Positions 1 to 9,074 are shown, numbered from the stretch's first letter. The stretch: DNA of 64,000 nt from Clostridiales bacterium (GCA_012839095.1 DUOA01000024.1:31533-95532); one strand, 5' to 3'. The notes: generated from the letters alone by a model not told the origin. A program made the numbers and translations.

Positions 1-174
1 TCGGGTGCAGCTGCCTCCCAGATGACCGGAAGCGGCCCTGCAGTATTCGGTGTGTTTAAGACTGCCGAGGCAGCCAGGCGGGCAGTAAGGGATATCAGTC
101 CCTTTTATTCGCAAATCTTTATGGTATCAACCCATGGCAGGGGAGTGGAAATAATGGAAGGAGGGAGTTTGTGA
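1..174 (+). CDS. ispE: 4-diphosphocytidyl-2-C-methyl-D-erythritol kinase, C-terminal fragment
   Basis: Only the last 57 codons are present; the gene begins before the window. Frame 1 reads through to TGA at 172-174 and contains SGSGP-type motif TGSGPAVFGVF, the C-terminal glycine-rich signature of GHMP kinases of the IspE type. The enzyme phosphorylates CDP-methylerythritol in the cytosolic non-mevalonate isoprenoid pathway. Its stop overlaps the GTG start of the next gene (GTGA), so the two are probably translationally coupled. The family call rests on one motif and on the neighbourhood: B. subtilis ispE lies next to sspF and purR, and both also occur in this window. Confidence 0.8.
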   Translation, partial: SGAAASQMTGSGPAVFGVFKTAEAARRAVRDISPFYSQIFMVSTHGRGVEIMEGGSL

Positions 175-947
175 CTGGAATCAATGCGGTAGTATTGGCA
201 GGGGACAGCAAAAAGAGCCTTGTACAGGAAGGTGTGGAAAACAAATCTCTGCTTCCCATCAATGGAAGACCTATGGTGGAGTATGTGGTGGATGCGCTCG
301 GGGAATCGCCTCTCGTCGGCAAGGTTTCCATAGTCGGGCCTGTGGAGCACTTAAAGGCCTGCCTGGGTGACAAGGCAGATTACTACATAGAGGACAGGGA
401 ATCCCTGTTTGAAAATGTAAAGGCCGGTATCGAACCCTTTTCCAATGATGGGGCTGTACTTATAGTGACATCCGATATTCCCATGATTACAGGCAGGATG
501 ATAACGGATTTTGTTCAGCGTGCCCTGCAGCAGGGAAAAGACTTTTGCTATCCCATTGTAAACAAACAGGTGAATGAGAAGCATTTCCCCGGAGTTGAAC
601 GGACTTATGTCCGGCTGAAGGACGGCACCTATACAGGCGGGAATCTGATTTATCTGAACCCGGCCGTTGTGGGTCCCTGTGAAGAATTGATGAAGAAACT
701 CATCGAGAATCGAAAACAGCCCTGGAAAACAGCCAGACTGCTGGGCTTCAGATTTCTGGCGGGCTTGCTGCTGGGATTCCTGACCATATCCGAGGTGGAG
801 GAACGCTTCAGCAGACTGCTGGATATTAAAGCTTCCGCCATTGTCGTACCCTATCCGGAGATCGGAAACGATGTGGACAAACCCAGCGATGTGGAAATGG
901 TGACAAGGTATTTTGACTGGCTGCAAGGTGCACAGCGGGCAGAATAA
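171..947 (+). CDS. MobA-like nucleotidyltransferase-fold protein
   Basis: 258 residues with a GT-A (NTP_transf_3/MobA-like) fold. Visible landmarks are a beta-strand plus loop AVVLAG at 6-11, a conserved KSLLPINGRPM at 25-35, an acidic TSDIPMI at 100-106 (the usual metal-binding Asp) and GNDVDKPSDVEMV at 232-244, which resembles the second metal-binding site of sugar-phosphate nucleotidyltransferases. The glycine-rich GxGTRM loop is not canonical (GDSKKSL). A hydrophobic stretch sits at 191-205. The GTG start overlaps the ispE stop, with AAGGAGG at 158-164. It probably transfers a nucleotidyl group to a phosphorylated substrate, but the substrate cannot be read from the sequence. Confidence 0.7.
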   Translation: MTGINAVVLAGDSKKSLVQEGVENKSLLPINGRPMVEYVVDALGESPLVGKVSIVGPVEHLKACLGDKADYYIEDRESLFENVKAGIEPFSNDGAVLIVTSDIPMITGRMITDFVQRALQQGKDFCYPIVNKQVNEKHFPGVERTYVRLKDGTYTGGNLIYLNPAVVGPCEELMKKLIENRKQPWKTARLLGFRFLAGLLLGFLTISEVEERFSRLLDIKASAIVVPYPEIGNDVDKPSDVEMVTRYFDWLQGAQRAE

Positions 948-977
948 TTTATCGGTATCATATATATTTATTTTATC

Positions 978-995
978 TGTTTATATGTATAAACA
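978..995. promoter_or_regulatory. perfect 18-bp palindrome upstream of spoIIR
   Basis: TGTTTATATGTATAAACA is a perfect inverted repeat in the 99-bp gap before spoIIR. Its AT-rich dyad form suits an operator for a dimeric regulator. Its position about 50 bp before the gene places it near the expected promoter. No regulator can be named. Confidence 0.3.
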
Positions 996-1046
996 TCTGT
1001 ATACTGTCAATACTCCTAGATAGGAATCTGATACGGGGGTATACGG

Positions 1047-1667
1047 ATGAACAGGAATGAAAGGATTCTGGCCTTTCTGGCACTTTTGCTGCTGATCATA
1101 TCAGCCTTTGCAGGGATAGATGAATCTATTGGGAAACAGGATGACATGATTCGTCTGCATGTCATAGCCAACAGTGACTCGCCTGAGGATCAGGCACTTA
1201 AGCTGAAGGTCAGGGATCAACTGCTGTCTTCCTTCGGAGATATTTTTCAGGAAGCCCTTACAATTGAAGAGGCCCGGGAGGCAGTTAAGGCCAATCTGAA
1301 GTCAATAGAAGAGGTGGCTGCAGCAGAAATAAGAAGCCGGGGCTGTTCCTATCCGGTACAGGCCCGGATGGGGATATATCCCTTTCCCACCAGGGTATAT
1401 GGTTATTCTGTTTACCCTGCCGGCCAATACGAAGCCCTCCGGGTGATTATCGGTGAAGGACGGGGAGCCAACTGGTGGTGTGTAATGTTTCCTCCCCTAT
1501 GTTTTGTGGACGTTTCTTCAGGCATTTACGAGACATCCGAAGGGAACAGCCTTAAGGAAGGGGAGTCACCTCAAGACGAACCGGATACAATCATTTATAC
1601 ATTTAAGGCAGCAGAATTATGGAATCGCTTCATGGATTGGATAGGAGACCTGTTCTGTACGGATTAA
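1047..1667 (+). CDS. spoIIR: stage II sporulation protein R
   Basis: 206 residues. An N-terminal hydrophobic segment (about 8-24) serves as signal peptide or anchor, followed by the SpoIIR signature RLHVIANSDSPEDQ (36-49). SpoIIR is made in the forespore, exported to the intermembrane space and signals the mother cell to have SpoIIGA process pro-sigma-E. Length agrees with the family (about 200-220). The start is ATG with GGGGG just upstream (1035-1039). It is followed by its own terminator. In B. subtilis spoIIR also lies near prfA/prmC, which are 12 kb downstream here. Confidence 0.93.
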   Translation: MNRNERILAFLALLLLIISAFAGIDESIGKQDDMIRLHVIANSDSPEDQALKLKVRDQLLSSFGDIFQEALTIEEAREAVKANLKSIEEVAAAEIRSRGCSYPVQARMGIYPFPTRVYGYSVYPAGQYEALRVIIGEGRGANWWCVMFPPLCFVDVSSGIYETSEGNSLKEGESPQDEPDTIIYTFKAAELWNRFMDWIGDLFCTD

Positions 1668-1732
1668 GAGTCTGCTGTGCGACAGCAGTGTCAACCGGCT
1701 GCTGAGAATTGCATATACAGCAAACAGAGAAT

Positions 1733-1770
1733 AAGAAGGGAAAAGAGCTTGGGCTCTCCCTTCTTCTTTT
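1733..1770 (+). terminator. rho-independent terminator after spoIIR
   Basis: AAGAAGGG (1733-1740) pairs with CCCTTCTT (1758-1765), and AGAGC (1744-1748) with GCTCT (1753-1757) inside it, separated by an AAA bulge; loop TTGG. It is followed by the T-rich CTTTTA. Confidence 0.7.
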
Positions 1771-1860
1771 ATGCAAAAATTGGAATGTTTTAAAGTGCAT
1801 ATCCTTATTCCGGCTGACAAAAAATAGCTTCAAAGCCATGCGAGAGAAAGGAAGAAAAAT

Positions 1861-2577
1861 ATGGGTACAAAACGGAGGCTCATCATTCTTTCCATAATGG
1901 TTGCCTTGTTCCTATGTGTCAGCCTGGCTGACCAGTATTATTTCAACAGGCATACAGCTGATGCGGCCAGCTTGTATTGGGGTTCCACCGGCAGCAAGGT
2001 ATCGGAGGTACAGAGAAAACTAAAGCAATGGGGCTATTATGACGGGCCTATTGACGGCGTCTTTGGACAAAAAACCTATGAGGCGGTTGTTTTCTTTCAA
2101 AGAAGAAACGGCCTGAGGCAGGATGGAGTAATCGGGCCTCAAACGGCCAATGCTCTGGGGATTCAGCTGACGGCAAAAGCACCTGCCCCGGCACCGTCTT
2201 CCTCAGGGCAGAGCGGCAGCGGTAATTCCAACGATGTTTACCTCCTGGCAAAGGCAGTTCACGGTGAAGCACGAGGTGAGCCCTATATTGGCAAGGTTGC
2301 CGTAGCTGCGGTTATTCTGAATCGGGTCAAACATCCCGACTTTCCCAATACCATAGCCGGAGTCATATATCAGCCTCTGGCCTTTACTGCTGTTGCAGAC
2401 GGCCAAATCAATCTGACTCCTGACGAGGAATCAATACGGGCGGCCAGGGATGCCCTGAATGGCTGGGATCCCACATACGGGGCCATATATTACTATAATC
2501 CTGCAAAAGCTACCAGCAAGTGGATTTGGAGCAGGCCTGTACATATAGTTATCGGAAAGCACAGGTTTGCAACATGA
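1861..2577 (+). CDS. sleB: spore cortex-lytic enzyme SleB-like cell wall hydrolase
   Basis: 238 residues. An N-terminal signal segment (about 7-23) precedes a PG_binding_1 domain (about 42-100: SKVSEVQRKLKQWGYYDGPIDG, then FGQKT). A proline/serine linker (107-123) and a C-terminal Hydrolase_2/SleB domain (125-238) follow. The motif HGEARGE at 134-140 carries the likely catalytic Glu136. SleB is a lytic transglycosylase that degrades cortex peptidoglycan carrying muramic-delta-lactam during germination. It is followed at once by ypeB, its usual partner, and the two form a bicistronic operon. ATG start at 1861. Confidence 0.92.
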   Translation: MGTKRRLIILSIMVALFLCVSLADQYYFNRHTADAASLYWGSTGSKVSEVQRKLKQWGYYDGPIDGVFGQKTYEAVVFFQRRNGLRQDGVIGPQTANALGIQLTAKAPAPAPSSSGQSGSGNSNDVYLLAKAVHGEARGEPYIGKVAVAAVILNRVKHPDFPNTIAGVIYQPLAFTAVADGQINLTPDEESIRAARDALNGWDPTYGAIYYYNPAKATSKWIWSRPVHIVIGKHRFAT

Positions 2578-2591
2578 AAGGGGCAGAAATT

Positions 2592-3941
2592 ATGAGAAGA
2601 TGGATATTGCCTGCTGTCCTGACAACAGCCCTGATCTTTACCGGAATATGGGGATACAACCAATACAGATTGAATGAGCAATATAGAATCCATATGGACA
2701 ATCTTTATCAGAAATCATTTTATGAACTGGTAGGGAATGTGGGCAGTGTGGAAACCAGATTGGCCAAGCTGATGGTAAGCGGGGATCGCAGCCAGCATAT
2801 GATGCTCCTGTCCGAAATCAGCCGGCAGGCCCATGCAGCTCAGATGGATCTGGGACAGCTTCCCATCTCCCATGCAGCCCTGGACAAGACTTCAAAATTC
2901 CTCAATCAATTGTCCGACTATGCTTATTATCTGAGCAAACAGGTATCGGACGGGAAGACAATCAGCATAGAGGAAATTGAGAATCTGCAGAAGCTGCACG
3001 AGAATGCCGCCAGACTAAATTCGGATTTAACAAGGCTGAGCACAGAGGTTCTGAAGGAGCAGCCGGGCTGGGGGAAGCTGATGAGAAAGGCAGGTTCGGA
3101 CTTTTATGAGATTTCCGATGACCTGTATACGAAACAATTTGTAAATCTGCAAAAAACCGGCATCGATTACCCTTCCCTGATTTATGACGGGCCTTTTTCA
3201 GAGGCTCTGAATCAGAAGGCCGGCAGAGAGTTTAAAGGTGCTCCCGTAACGGAACAGCAAGCCGCTGAAATTGCCCTTGATTTTTTCGGTAATGACAGGA
3301 CAGCCCGTATCGAAAGGTCTGCCGACAGCACCAATGGGATATTGGATACATGGGGCTTTCAAATCTGGACCAGGGAGGAACCCGATAATCCCTTTTATAT
3401 CTCTGTCAGCAGGAAGGGTGGAAAAGTGGTAAATCTGATTGGCCAGCATCAGGTGGAAAAGGAGACCCTTTCCGTGAAGGAAGCCATGCGAAAGGCGGAA
3501 GAATTTCTGGCAGCCAAAGGATTTAAAGGTATGATACCCACCTATCAGCAAAGCTTCCAGGGAATGTCCACCATTAACTTTGCCTATGCCCATGACGATA
3601 TCATTTTCTATCCCGATCTGATCAAAGTAAAAATTGCCCTGGATGACGGCAGGGTCTATGGATTTGAATCCAGAAACTATCTCCTGGCTCATAAGGAAAG
3701 GAAGCTGGAAGAACCTGCTCTCACCATGGAAGAAGCGCAAAAACTGGTGAATCCCAGCCTCAAGATTACTTCCTCCCGCCTGGCTGTAATTCCGACAGAT
3801 GGCGGACAGGAGCGGCTGTGCTATGAGTTTAAAGGGAATCTGGGCGAAAAACGCTTCATTGTTTATATTGATGCCAATTCCGGAGAAGAAGCCGATATTC
3901 TTCAGATTATAGAAACCGAAAACGGCTCGCTGACAATTTAA
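2592..3941 (+). CDS. ypeB: germination protein YpeB
   Basis: 449 residues from ATG 2592, close to the 450 of B. subtilis YpeB. I chose this start because AAAGGGG (2577-2583) lies 8 nt upstream; another ATG at 2574 overlaps the sleB stop, and a GTG at 2520 is in frame. One N-terminal membrane anchor (about 5-22) precedes a long helical region with little sequence identity to other proteins. The C-terminal half carries PepSY-type repeats (for example EQQAAEIALDFFG and VKEAMRKAEEFL). YpeB is needed for SleB assembly and stability in the spore and inhibits it until germination. Confidence 0.92.
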   Translation: MRRWILPAVLTTALIFTGIWGYNQYRLNEQYRIHMDNLYQKSFYELVGNVGSVETRLAKLMVSGDRSQHMMLLSEISRQAHAAQMDLGQLPISHAALDKTSKFLNQLSDYAYYLSKQVSDGKTISIEEIENLQKLHENAARLNSDLTRLSTEVLKEQPGWGKLMRKAGSDFYEISDDLYTKQFVNLQKTGIDYPSLIYDGPFSEALNQKAGREFKGAPVTEQQAAEIALDFFGNDRTARIERSADSTNGILDTWGFQIWTREEPDNPFYISVSRKGGKVVNLIGQHQVEKETLSVKEAMRKAEEFLAAKGFKGMIPTYQQSFQGMSTINFAYAHDDIIFYPDLIKVKIALDDGRVYGFESRNYLLAHKERKLEEPALTMEEAQKLVNPSLKITSSRLAVIPTDGGQERLCYEFKGNLGEKRFIVYIDANSGEEADILQIIETENGSLTI

Positions 3942-3991
3942 CCAGCATTTTCAGCTAATATCTCATGCATTTTGCGGGCAGAATAAGGGCA

Positions 3992-4018
3992 GCATCGAAT
4001 GAATTTCGATGCGATTTT
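3992..4018 (+). terminator. hairpin between ypeB and sspF, possible terminator
   Basis: GCATCGAA (3992-3999) and TTCGATGC (4005-4012) form a perfect 8-bp stem with a 5-nt loop, followed by GATTTTA. The T tract is short and the sspF ribosome site begins at 4021. It could terminate sleB-ypeB transcripts or structure the sspF 5' leader. Confidence 0.45.
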
Positions 4019-4034
4019 AAGGAGGTATCGATAT

Positions 4035-4217
4035 ATGGCCGGACGCAACCGCAGGATGATGTCTGAGAATCTGAAAAGCGAGATTGCAAAGGAGCTCGGG
4101 GTTTATGATACGGTAAAAAATGAGGGCTGGGGAAGTGTTTCTTCCCGGGACTGCGGCCGTATCGTGCAGAAAGCCATTGAGTTTGCTGAGCGTTCCCTTG
4201 CCGATCAGCAGAAATAG
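4035..4217 (+). CDS. sspF: small acid-soluble spore protein, SspF type
   Basis: 60 residues from ATG 4035, with a strong GGAGGT at 4021-4026; B. subtilis SspF has 61. It contains SEIAKELGVYDTVKN and GWGSVSSRDCGRIV, matching the alpha/beta SASP family (PF00269). SEIAKE resembles the site cut by the germination protease GPR. These proteins coat spore DNA and protect it. A longer in-frame reading from 3999 would run through the hairpin above and lacks a good ribosome site. The gene has its own terminator. Confidence 0.92.
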   Translation: MAGRNRRMMSENLKSEIAKELGVYDTVKNEGWGSVSSRDCGRIVQKAIEFAERSLADQQK

Positions 4218-4244
4218 CCGAAATATCGATATTGACAGTCTGAG

Positions 4245-4269
4245 AAGCGGAGGAATATCCTCCGCTTTT
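4245..4269 (+). terminator. terminator after sspF
   Basis: AAGCGGAGGA (4245-4254) pairs perfectly with TCCTCCGCTT (4258-4267) around a 3-nt loop, with a short T run. Confidence 0.7.
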
Positions 4270-4345
4270 CCCATATCTTTTTTAAAGGTTGTTTTCTGAA
4301 AAACTCCATAGTAGAATATAGCTGAAAGAATAAGGAGTGGACTGT

Positions 4346-5149
4346 ATGGACAATCGTCCCATTGGTGTGTTTGATTCCGGCCTGGGAGGCCTGACTGTAG
4401 TGAAGGAGCTGATGAGAGAGCTTCCTGGTGAAAATATCGTTTATTTTGGGGATACGGCTCGAATACCCTATGGGACCCGATCCAGAGATATAGTGACCAA
4501 ATATTCCTCCCAAAGTATCCGGTTTTTAATGAGCATGGATGTAAAGATAGCTGTCATCGCCTGCAATACCGTCAGTGCCGGCAGCTTTGAGGCTTTGTCC
4601 TCAGCCTTTGATCTGCCTTTGGTCAGTGTGATTCATCCGGGAGCCCGTGCTGCAGTGGAAGCAACCCAAAACGGCAGGATCGGAATCATCGGCACCGAAG
4701 GCACAATACGCAGCAAAGCCTATCCGAAGGCTATTCAGAGCCTCAATCCCGACATACTGGTCCTGGATCAGGCCTGCAGCCTGTTTGTTCCCATCGTGGA
4801 GGAGGGCTGGAGCGACACAGAGGTGGCCCGTCTGACTGCCATGCGGTATTTGGAGGGGCTCAGCCGGGAAAAGGTGGATACCCTGGTTCTGGGCTGTACT
4901 CATTATCCTTTGCTGGAGAAGACAATTTCCTCTGTCATGGGGTCTGATGTCCGGCTGATTAATCCGGCTGTTAATACTGCCTGCCGGGTCGGCGAAATTC
5001 TTGGAAACACACATAAGCTTAATGACAGCAAAGGGCAGTCCGCCGTTCAGTTTTATGTCAGTGATTTCGGCCAGCGTTTTCAGGCCATTGGCAGCCACTT
5101 TCTTGGCAGGAAAATTGTGGCTGAGTGTATTGACATTGAAGCGTATTGA
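4346..5149 (+). CDS. murI: glutamate racemase
   Basis: 267 residues from ATG 4346 (AAGGAG at 4332-4337). It interconverts L- and D-glutamate for peptidoglycan synthesis in the cytosol. The cofactor-independent racemase signature is complete: FDSGLGG with Asp10, ACNT with catalytic Cys73 and LGCTHYP with catalytic Cys184. Length is normal for the family. It stands between sspF and a DUF1934 gene, with gaps of about 90-130 nt, and is probably transcribed on its own or with the next gene. Confidence 0.95.
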   Translation: MDNRPIGVFDSGLGGLTVVKELMRELPGENIVYFGDTARIPYGTRSRDIVTKYSSQSIRFLMSMDVKIAVIACNTVSAGSFEALSSAFDLPLVSVIHPGARAAVEATQNGRIGIIGTEGTIRSKAYPKAIQSLNPDILVLDQACSLFVPIVEEGWSDTEVARLTAMRYLEGLSREKVDTLVLGCTHYPLLEKTISSVMGSDVRLINPAVNTACRVGEILGNTHKLNDSKGQSAVQFYVSDFGQRFQAIGSHFLGRKIVAECIDIEAY

Positions 5150-5241
5150 GGTTAATATTGGAATCCAGACTGCTTGGTAAGAGATATATATATGAAATGA
5201 ATTAATTACAAAATAAGAATCGTTTCAGGGGGATGAAAGGC

Positions 5242-5658
5242 ATGGATAAAAAAATCCTGTTGACGATAAAGGGCAGCCACAGAAGTGTGGACGGTGAGAA
5301 TAAAACTGTGGAACTTATTACGGAAGGCCGTTTGTACGAGAAGGACGGAGCTTATCACATAGAATATGAAGAGAGTGAAATATCCGGCAAGGAAGGCACC
5401 AGAACACTGTTTTCCGTACAGGATGATGCAGTTTTCATGGAACGTTCGGGGACTGTCTCTTCTCAGATTATGTTTGAGCGGGGCAAGAAATATGTTAACA
5501 GCTTTATGACACCTTTTGGTGCCATTCAAATGGAAATCTATCCGACAAAGGTTAAACATGAATTAAAAGAAGAGGAAGGCAGGCTGGATTTAAAATACCA
5601 GCTGGACATAGACGGAGTATCCACCGGTACCAATGAACTGACCCTCTATTACAGGTAA
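5242..5658 (+). CDS. DUF1934 family protein (YwiB-like)
   Basis: 138 residues from ATG 5242; an ATG at 5233 is too close to the GGGGG ribosome site (5228-5232). The pattern of alternating beta strands (ILLTIKGSH, ELITEGRLYE, YHIEYEESE, NELTLYYR) matches DUF1934/YwiB, a small calycin-like beta-barrel of unknown function common in Bacillota. No catalytic motif is visible. It ends in a clear terminator. Confidence 0.8.
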   Translation: MDKKILLTIKGSHRSVDGENKTVELITEGRLYEKDGAYHIEYEESEISGKEGTRTLFSVQDDAVFMERSGTVSSQIMFERGKKYVNSFMTPFGAIQMEIYPTKVKHELKEEEGRLDLKYQLDIDGVSTGTNELTLYYR

Positions 5659-5685
5659 GAGTGATTTTATGTGCATTTTGCCAGC

Positions 5686-5724
5686 AATTCGGCAGACTCA
5701 TGTGAGCTTTTGCCGAATTTTTTT
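5686..5724 (+). terminator. terminator after the DUF1934 gene
   Basis: AATTCGGCA (5686-5694) pairs perfectly with TGCCGAATT (5711-5719), followed by TTTTT. The loop contains a smaller CTCA/TGAG dyad. Confidence 0.8.
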
Positions 5725-6120
5725 GTTTCAGTTGACTGATAATAGTTTATATTATAACATAAAATGAGGATAGCAAATAAGATGAAAGAGCCCTCTTCAC
5801 CATTGTGTGTCAATGTTCTGTTCACTTTTCTTCCTGTTTCCGATTTATTTGAATGATAAATGGATGAAACCCTAAGATAAGGTAATAATAGTAAGGACAT
5901 GTACGTAAAAGTGAATCCAACCCTCTGGGTATTCAGGGCTTACTGGTAACAGCGTCCGGTAATCCGCATACCATTATGCTTATCTTTTTATATAACTAAG
6001 CCTGGTGAGTTAAACAAGTAATGCATGCAAGCATCATGTTTTATCAGAACATACAAGTGTAAATCGTAATTTCAACCATATCAGCGCATCTTTCGTGATG
6101 CAGATATTTAGTGAAAGAAA
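5725..6120 (+). other. rho upstream region, about 400 nt without a gene
   Basis: No supported ORF. TTGACT (5732-5737) sits 17 nt before TAACAT (5755-5760), a possible but weak sigma-A promoter that would give a leader of about 350 nt. The leader has several short dyads, for example GCATC/GATGC near 6083-6097. It does not match a riboswitch class that I know. Autoregulation of rho through a long leader is known in other bacteria, but here it is only a possibility. Confidence 0.35.
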
Positions 6121-7833
6121 GTGGGGATTGATATTTTGGATTTGAATAATTTAAGTAACAACACCATTCTGGAATTGAGGGAATTTGGAAAGGAAATTGG
6201 TGTTAAGAGCGTAACCAGGTACAAAAAGGCAGAGCTTGTAGAATTGATTCAGGCCAGGCTTACGGAATTGTCAAAAAGTCAGATGATTCCGCCTGAGAAA
6301 AAGGAGACTGAGGCAGAAAAAGATGAGAAGCAGGCTGCTCCGGTCAGAAGGCGGGGCCGGCCCAGAAAGACGCCTGTCATAGATGCGGAAAAGCAGAAGG
6401 CTGAAGAGACAGCTGAAAAGCAGCCAAAAAAAGCTGATGCACAGGCGGATGAAGCCCGGGCGGAAACAGTTCAGGCTGATACTGTAGAGGAAACAGCAGA
6501 GGATAGAACAGAAGCAGCTGACGGCAGTGAACAGGAAGAATTGAACCAGGAGGAATATGAAAAAAAGGTAGCCTACGCCAGGAAGTACTACAACACTTCC
6601 AACCCGGCCATACCAGAGCTGCTGAGCAACAGCGATGTAGGCGATGCCTCCGGCATACTGGAAATTCTCCCCGATGGGTATGGATTTCTTCGTTCAGAAA
6701 ATTATATGCCCGGAAACAAGGATGTCTATATATCACAATCTCAGATCAGGCGCTTCAGCCTCAAGACAGGGGATCTGGTAACCGGTAAAACCAGGCGCAC
6801 CAAGGAAGGAGAAAAATTCAGAGCCCTTCTGTACGTTACCGGCATAAACGGAGAGGATCCGGAAAAGGCTCCCCTCAGGCGTCCATTTGAAGAACTGACA
6901 CCTATCTATCCCAATAAGCGAATCACTCTTGAAAACAAGAAATTCAGCAAGGATCTGGCAACCAGAATCATTGATCTGGTATCTCCCATCGGAAAAGGAC
7001 AAAGAGGTCTCATCGTTTCTCCGCCCAAGGCCGGAAAAACCACCCTGCTGAAGAAAATAGCCAACAGTATATCCATTAACTACCCGGAAATTCACCTTAT
7101 CGTACTTCTGATAGATGAAAGGCCCGAGGAAGTAACCGATATGCAGCGGTCCATCAATGGTGATATTGTATACTCCACCTTTGATGAGCTGCCGGATCAC
7201 CATATAAAAGTGGCGGAAATGGTGTTGGAGCGGGCCCAGCGCCTGGTTGAACACGGCCGCGATGTAGTGGTTCTGCTGGACAGCATCACCCGTCTGGCCA
7301 GAGCATACAACCAGGTGGTGCCGTCCACAGGCAGAATTTTATCAGGCGGACTGGATTCCGCTGCCCTGCACAAACCCAAAAGGTTCTTCGGCAGCGCCCG
7401 GAATATTGAAGAAGGCGGCAGCCTCACCATAATTGCCACAGCCCTGGTTGAGACCGGCAGCCGTATGGACGATGTCATATACGAGGAATTCAAGGGAACA
7501 GGCAACATGGAAATTCACCTGGACAGAAAGCTGTCCGAGAAAAGGATTTTCCCTGCCGTCGACCTTTACAAATCCGGTACCCGCCGGGAGGATTTGCTCA
7601 TGAATCAAAAGGAATTGGAAGGCGTATGGGCTATCCGCAAAAACCTCAGCGAGGGACGGCCTGATCAGATTATGGAAATAATCATAAACGACCTGATGCG
7701 TACAAACTCCAATAATGAATTCATTGATCTGATGATGGAACACTTTGCGATTGCGGAAAAGGAAGGTTACATCAATGACCGGAGCGACCGCAGCGATCGT
7801 TATGAGCGCAGCAGCTATTCCGGCTACCGTTAA
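6121..7833 (+). CDS. rho: transcription termination factor Rho
   Basis: 570 residues from GTG 6121; a TTG at 6136 gives the family-typical MDLNNLSN start and is equally possible. Order: Rho N-terminal helical domain (about 6-48), a charged Lys/Glu/Ala-rich insertion (about 55-150) absent from short Rho proteins, the cold-shock-like RNA-binding domain (about 177-240, with DGYGFLR) and the RecA-like hexameric ATPase. The ATPase shows Walker [21 protein letters not shown] and [13 protein letters not shown]. The C-terminus ends in an SDR/SER-rich tail. Rho unwinds RNA and releases transcripts. B. subtilis Rho has 427 residues. ytvI follows 32 nt later. Confidence 0.96.
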   Translation: MGIDILDLNNLSNNTILELREFGKEIGVKSVTRYKKAELVELIQARLTELSKSQMIPPEKKETEAEKDEKQAAPVRRRGRPRKTPVIDAEKQKAEETAEKQPKKADAQADEARAETVQADTVEETAEDRTEAADGSEQEELNQEEYEKKVAYARKYYNTSNPAIPELLSNSDVGDASGILEILPDGYGFLRSENYMPGNKDVYISQSQIRRFSLKTGDLVTGKTRRTKEGEKFRALLYVTGINGEDPEKAPLRRPFEELTPIYPNKRITLENKKFSKDLATRIIDLVSPIGKGQRGLIVSPPKAGKTTLLKKIANSISINYPEIHLIVLLIDERPEEVTDMQRSINGDIVYSTFDELPDHHIKVAEMVLERAQRLVEHGRDVVVLLDSITRLARAYNQVVPSTGRILSGGLDSAALHKPKRFFGSARNIEEGGSLTIIATALVETGSRMDDVIYEEFKGTGNMEIHLDRKLSEKRIFPAVDLYKSGTRREDLLMNQKELEGVWAIRKNLSEGRPDQIMEIIINDLMRTNSNNEFIDLMMEHFAIAEKEGYINDRSDRSDRYERSSYSGYR

Positions 7834-7865
7834 AATCATAAACATTGAATGTCAGGGTGTAACAT

Positions 7866-8960
7866 ATGACCTGGTTGAATTTGAATGAAAAACACAAAAT
7901 AATTGCAATAAAAACAGTACAGATTGCTTTCGTATTGGTTGTCCTGTATCTGATCCTTACAAAAATGCTGCTTTTTTTCGCACCCTTCCTGGCGGCACTG
8001 ATCATTGCCCTTATCATTGAACGCCCGGTCTCTTTTATGCAAAAAAAGTTTCGATTCAGCCGGGGAGCTGCATCGGCGGTATCGCTGTTCTTGTTTGTTA
8101 TACTGGCCGGCGGGCTGGTGGGTTTTCTATTCTACCGGCTTTTCATGGAGGTTTGGGATCTGACCGGCAGCAGCGGAGGTCTGCAGCATGTCCTGCCCCG
8201 GATCCGGGAGCTGATAGATTTGGGCGGGGCCTGGTATTCAGCCCTGCCTGCAGAAATTGTCGGAGCCATAGAATCCAACCTTGAGGGCATACTGGCCAAG
8301 GCAAGCAATGCCATTACACAGGGGATAAATGATTTGCTTAATGCCATGGTGACAATCATAACATCTCTGCCCCAGGCTCTTTTATATACGGTTATAACGC
8401 TGGTAGGTGCATTTTTCATCAGCAGGGACAAGGAACGCATCGGCCGGTTTGTATACAGCCAAATGCCTGATGATTGGAGTCGTAAGATAAAAACCGTCAA
8501 GGATGATGCCCTGCTTGCATTGGCCGGCTATATGAGGGCACTTTTGATTCTGGTCACCATAAGTTTTTTTGAAGTATTGACCGGCTACATCATTCTGGGT
8601 GTCCGCTATTCCTTCTTTCTGGCTGTTCTGACTGCCGTAGCAGACTTGCTGCCCGTACTTGGGCCCGGAACAATTCTTATTCCCGGGGCACTCCTGCATT
8701 TAATAAGCGGAAACTATTTCCTGGCTGCTGGATTCTTGATTCTATATATAATAGTTACCGTGGTCAGACAGTTTCTCGAACCCAGGATTGTGGGCGGAAA
8801 CATCGGGCTGCACCCTCTGGTTACCCTGATTTTTATCTATCTGGGATACCGGTTATTCGGCATAAAAGGGCTTATACTGGGTCCGGTTTTTGCTGTATTG
8901 CTGAAGTCCTTCCAGAAAGCAGGTATTCTGCCCTCCTGGAAGTCTGCTGAAACCATCTGA
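7866..8960 (+). CDS. ytvI: AI-2E/YtvI family sporulation integral membrane protein
   Basis: 364 residues with hydrophobic segments near 16-32, 34-47, 65-85, 150-175, 205-235, 240-275 and 300-335, the layout of the AI-2E transporter/PerM superfamily. Landmarks are the C-terminal VVRQFLEPRIVGGNIGLHPLV, typical of the family, and the length, which equals that of B. subtilis YtvI (371). The sporulation members of this superfamily have no proven substrate. It is 32 nt downstream of rho and probably shares its transcript; a terminator follows. Confidence 0.8.
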   Translation: MTWLNLNEKHKIIAIKTVQIAFVLVVLYLILTKMLLFFAPFLAALIIALIIERPVSFMQKKFRFSRGAASAVSLFLFVILAGGLVGFLFYRLFMEVWDLTGSSGGLQHVLPRIRELIDLGGAWYSALPAEIVGAIESNLEGILAKASNAITQGINDLLNAMVTIITSLPQALLYTVITLVGAFFISRDKERIGRFVYSQMPDDWSRKIKTVKDDALLALAGYMRALLILVTISFFEVLTGYIILGVRYSFFLAVLTAVADLLPVLGPGTILIPGALLHLISGNYFLAAGFLILYIIVTVVRQFLEPRIVGGNIGLHPLVTLIFIYLGYRLFGIKGLILGPVFAVLLKSFQKAGILPSWKSAETI

Positions 8961-9039
8961 GAAAATGGAAGGTACACTTTATACAGGAGCCTAGACTGAT
9001 GTCAGAAATTAATAAATGGCTTTAGATTAAGTTAATTCG

Positions 9040-9074
9040 GCTGTTGCAGAAATGCAGCAGCTTTTTGTCTTTTT
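9040..9074 (+). terminator. terminator after rho-ytvI
   Basis: GCTGTTGCA (9040-9048) pairs with TGCAGCAGC (9053-9061) with one G-T wobble around a 4-nt loop, followed by TTTTTGTCTTTTT. Confidence 0.75.

Noticed and set aside
351..926. 191-codon minus-strand ORF
   Set aside because: Lies fully inside the nucleotidyltransferase gene, has no ribosome site and no family resemblance; a shadow frame.
5725..6120. Riboswitch or T-box upstream of rho
   Set aside because: I found no T-box sequence and no conserved core of a riboswitch class that I know; only weak dyads.
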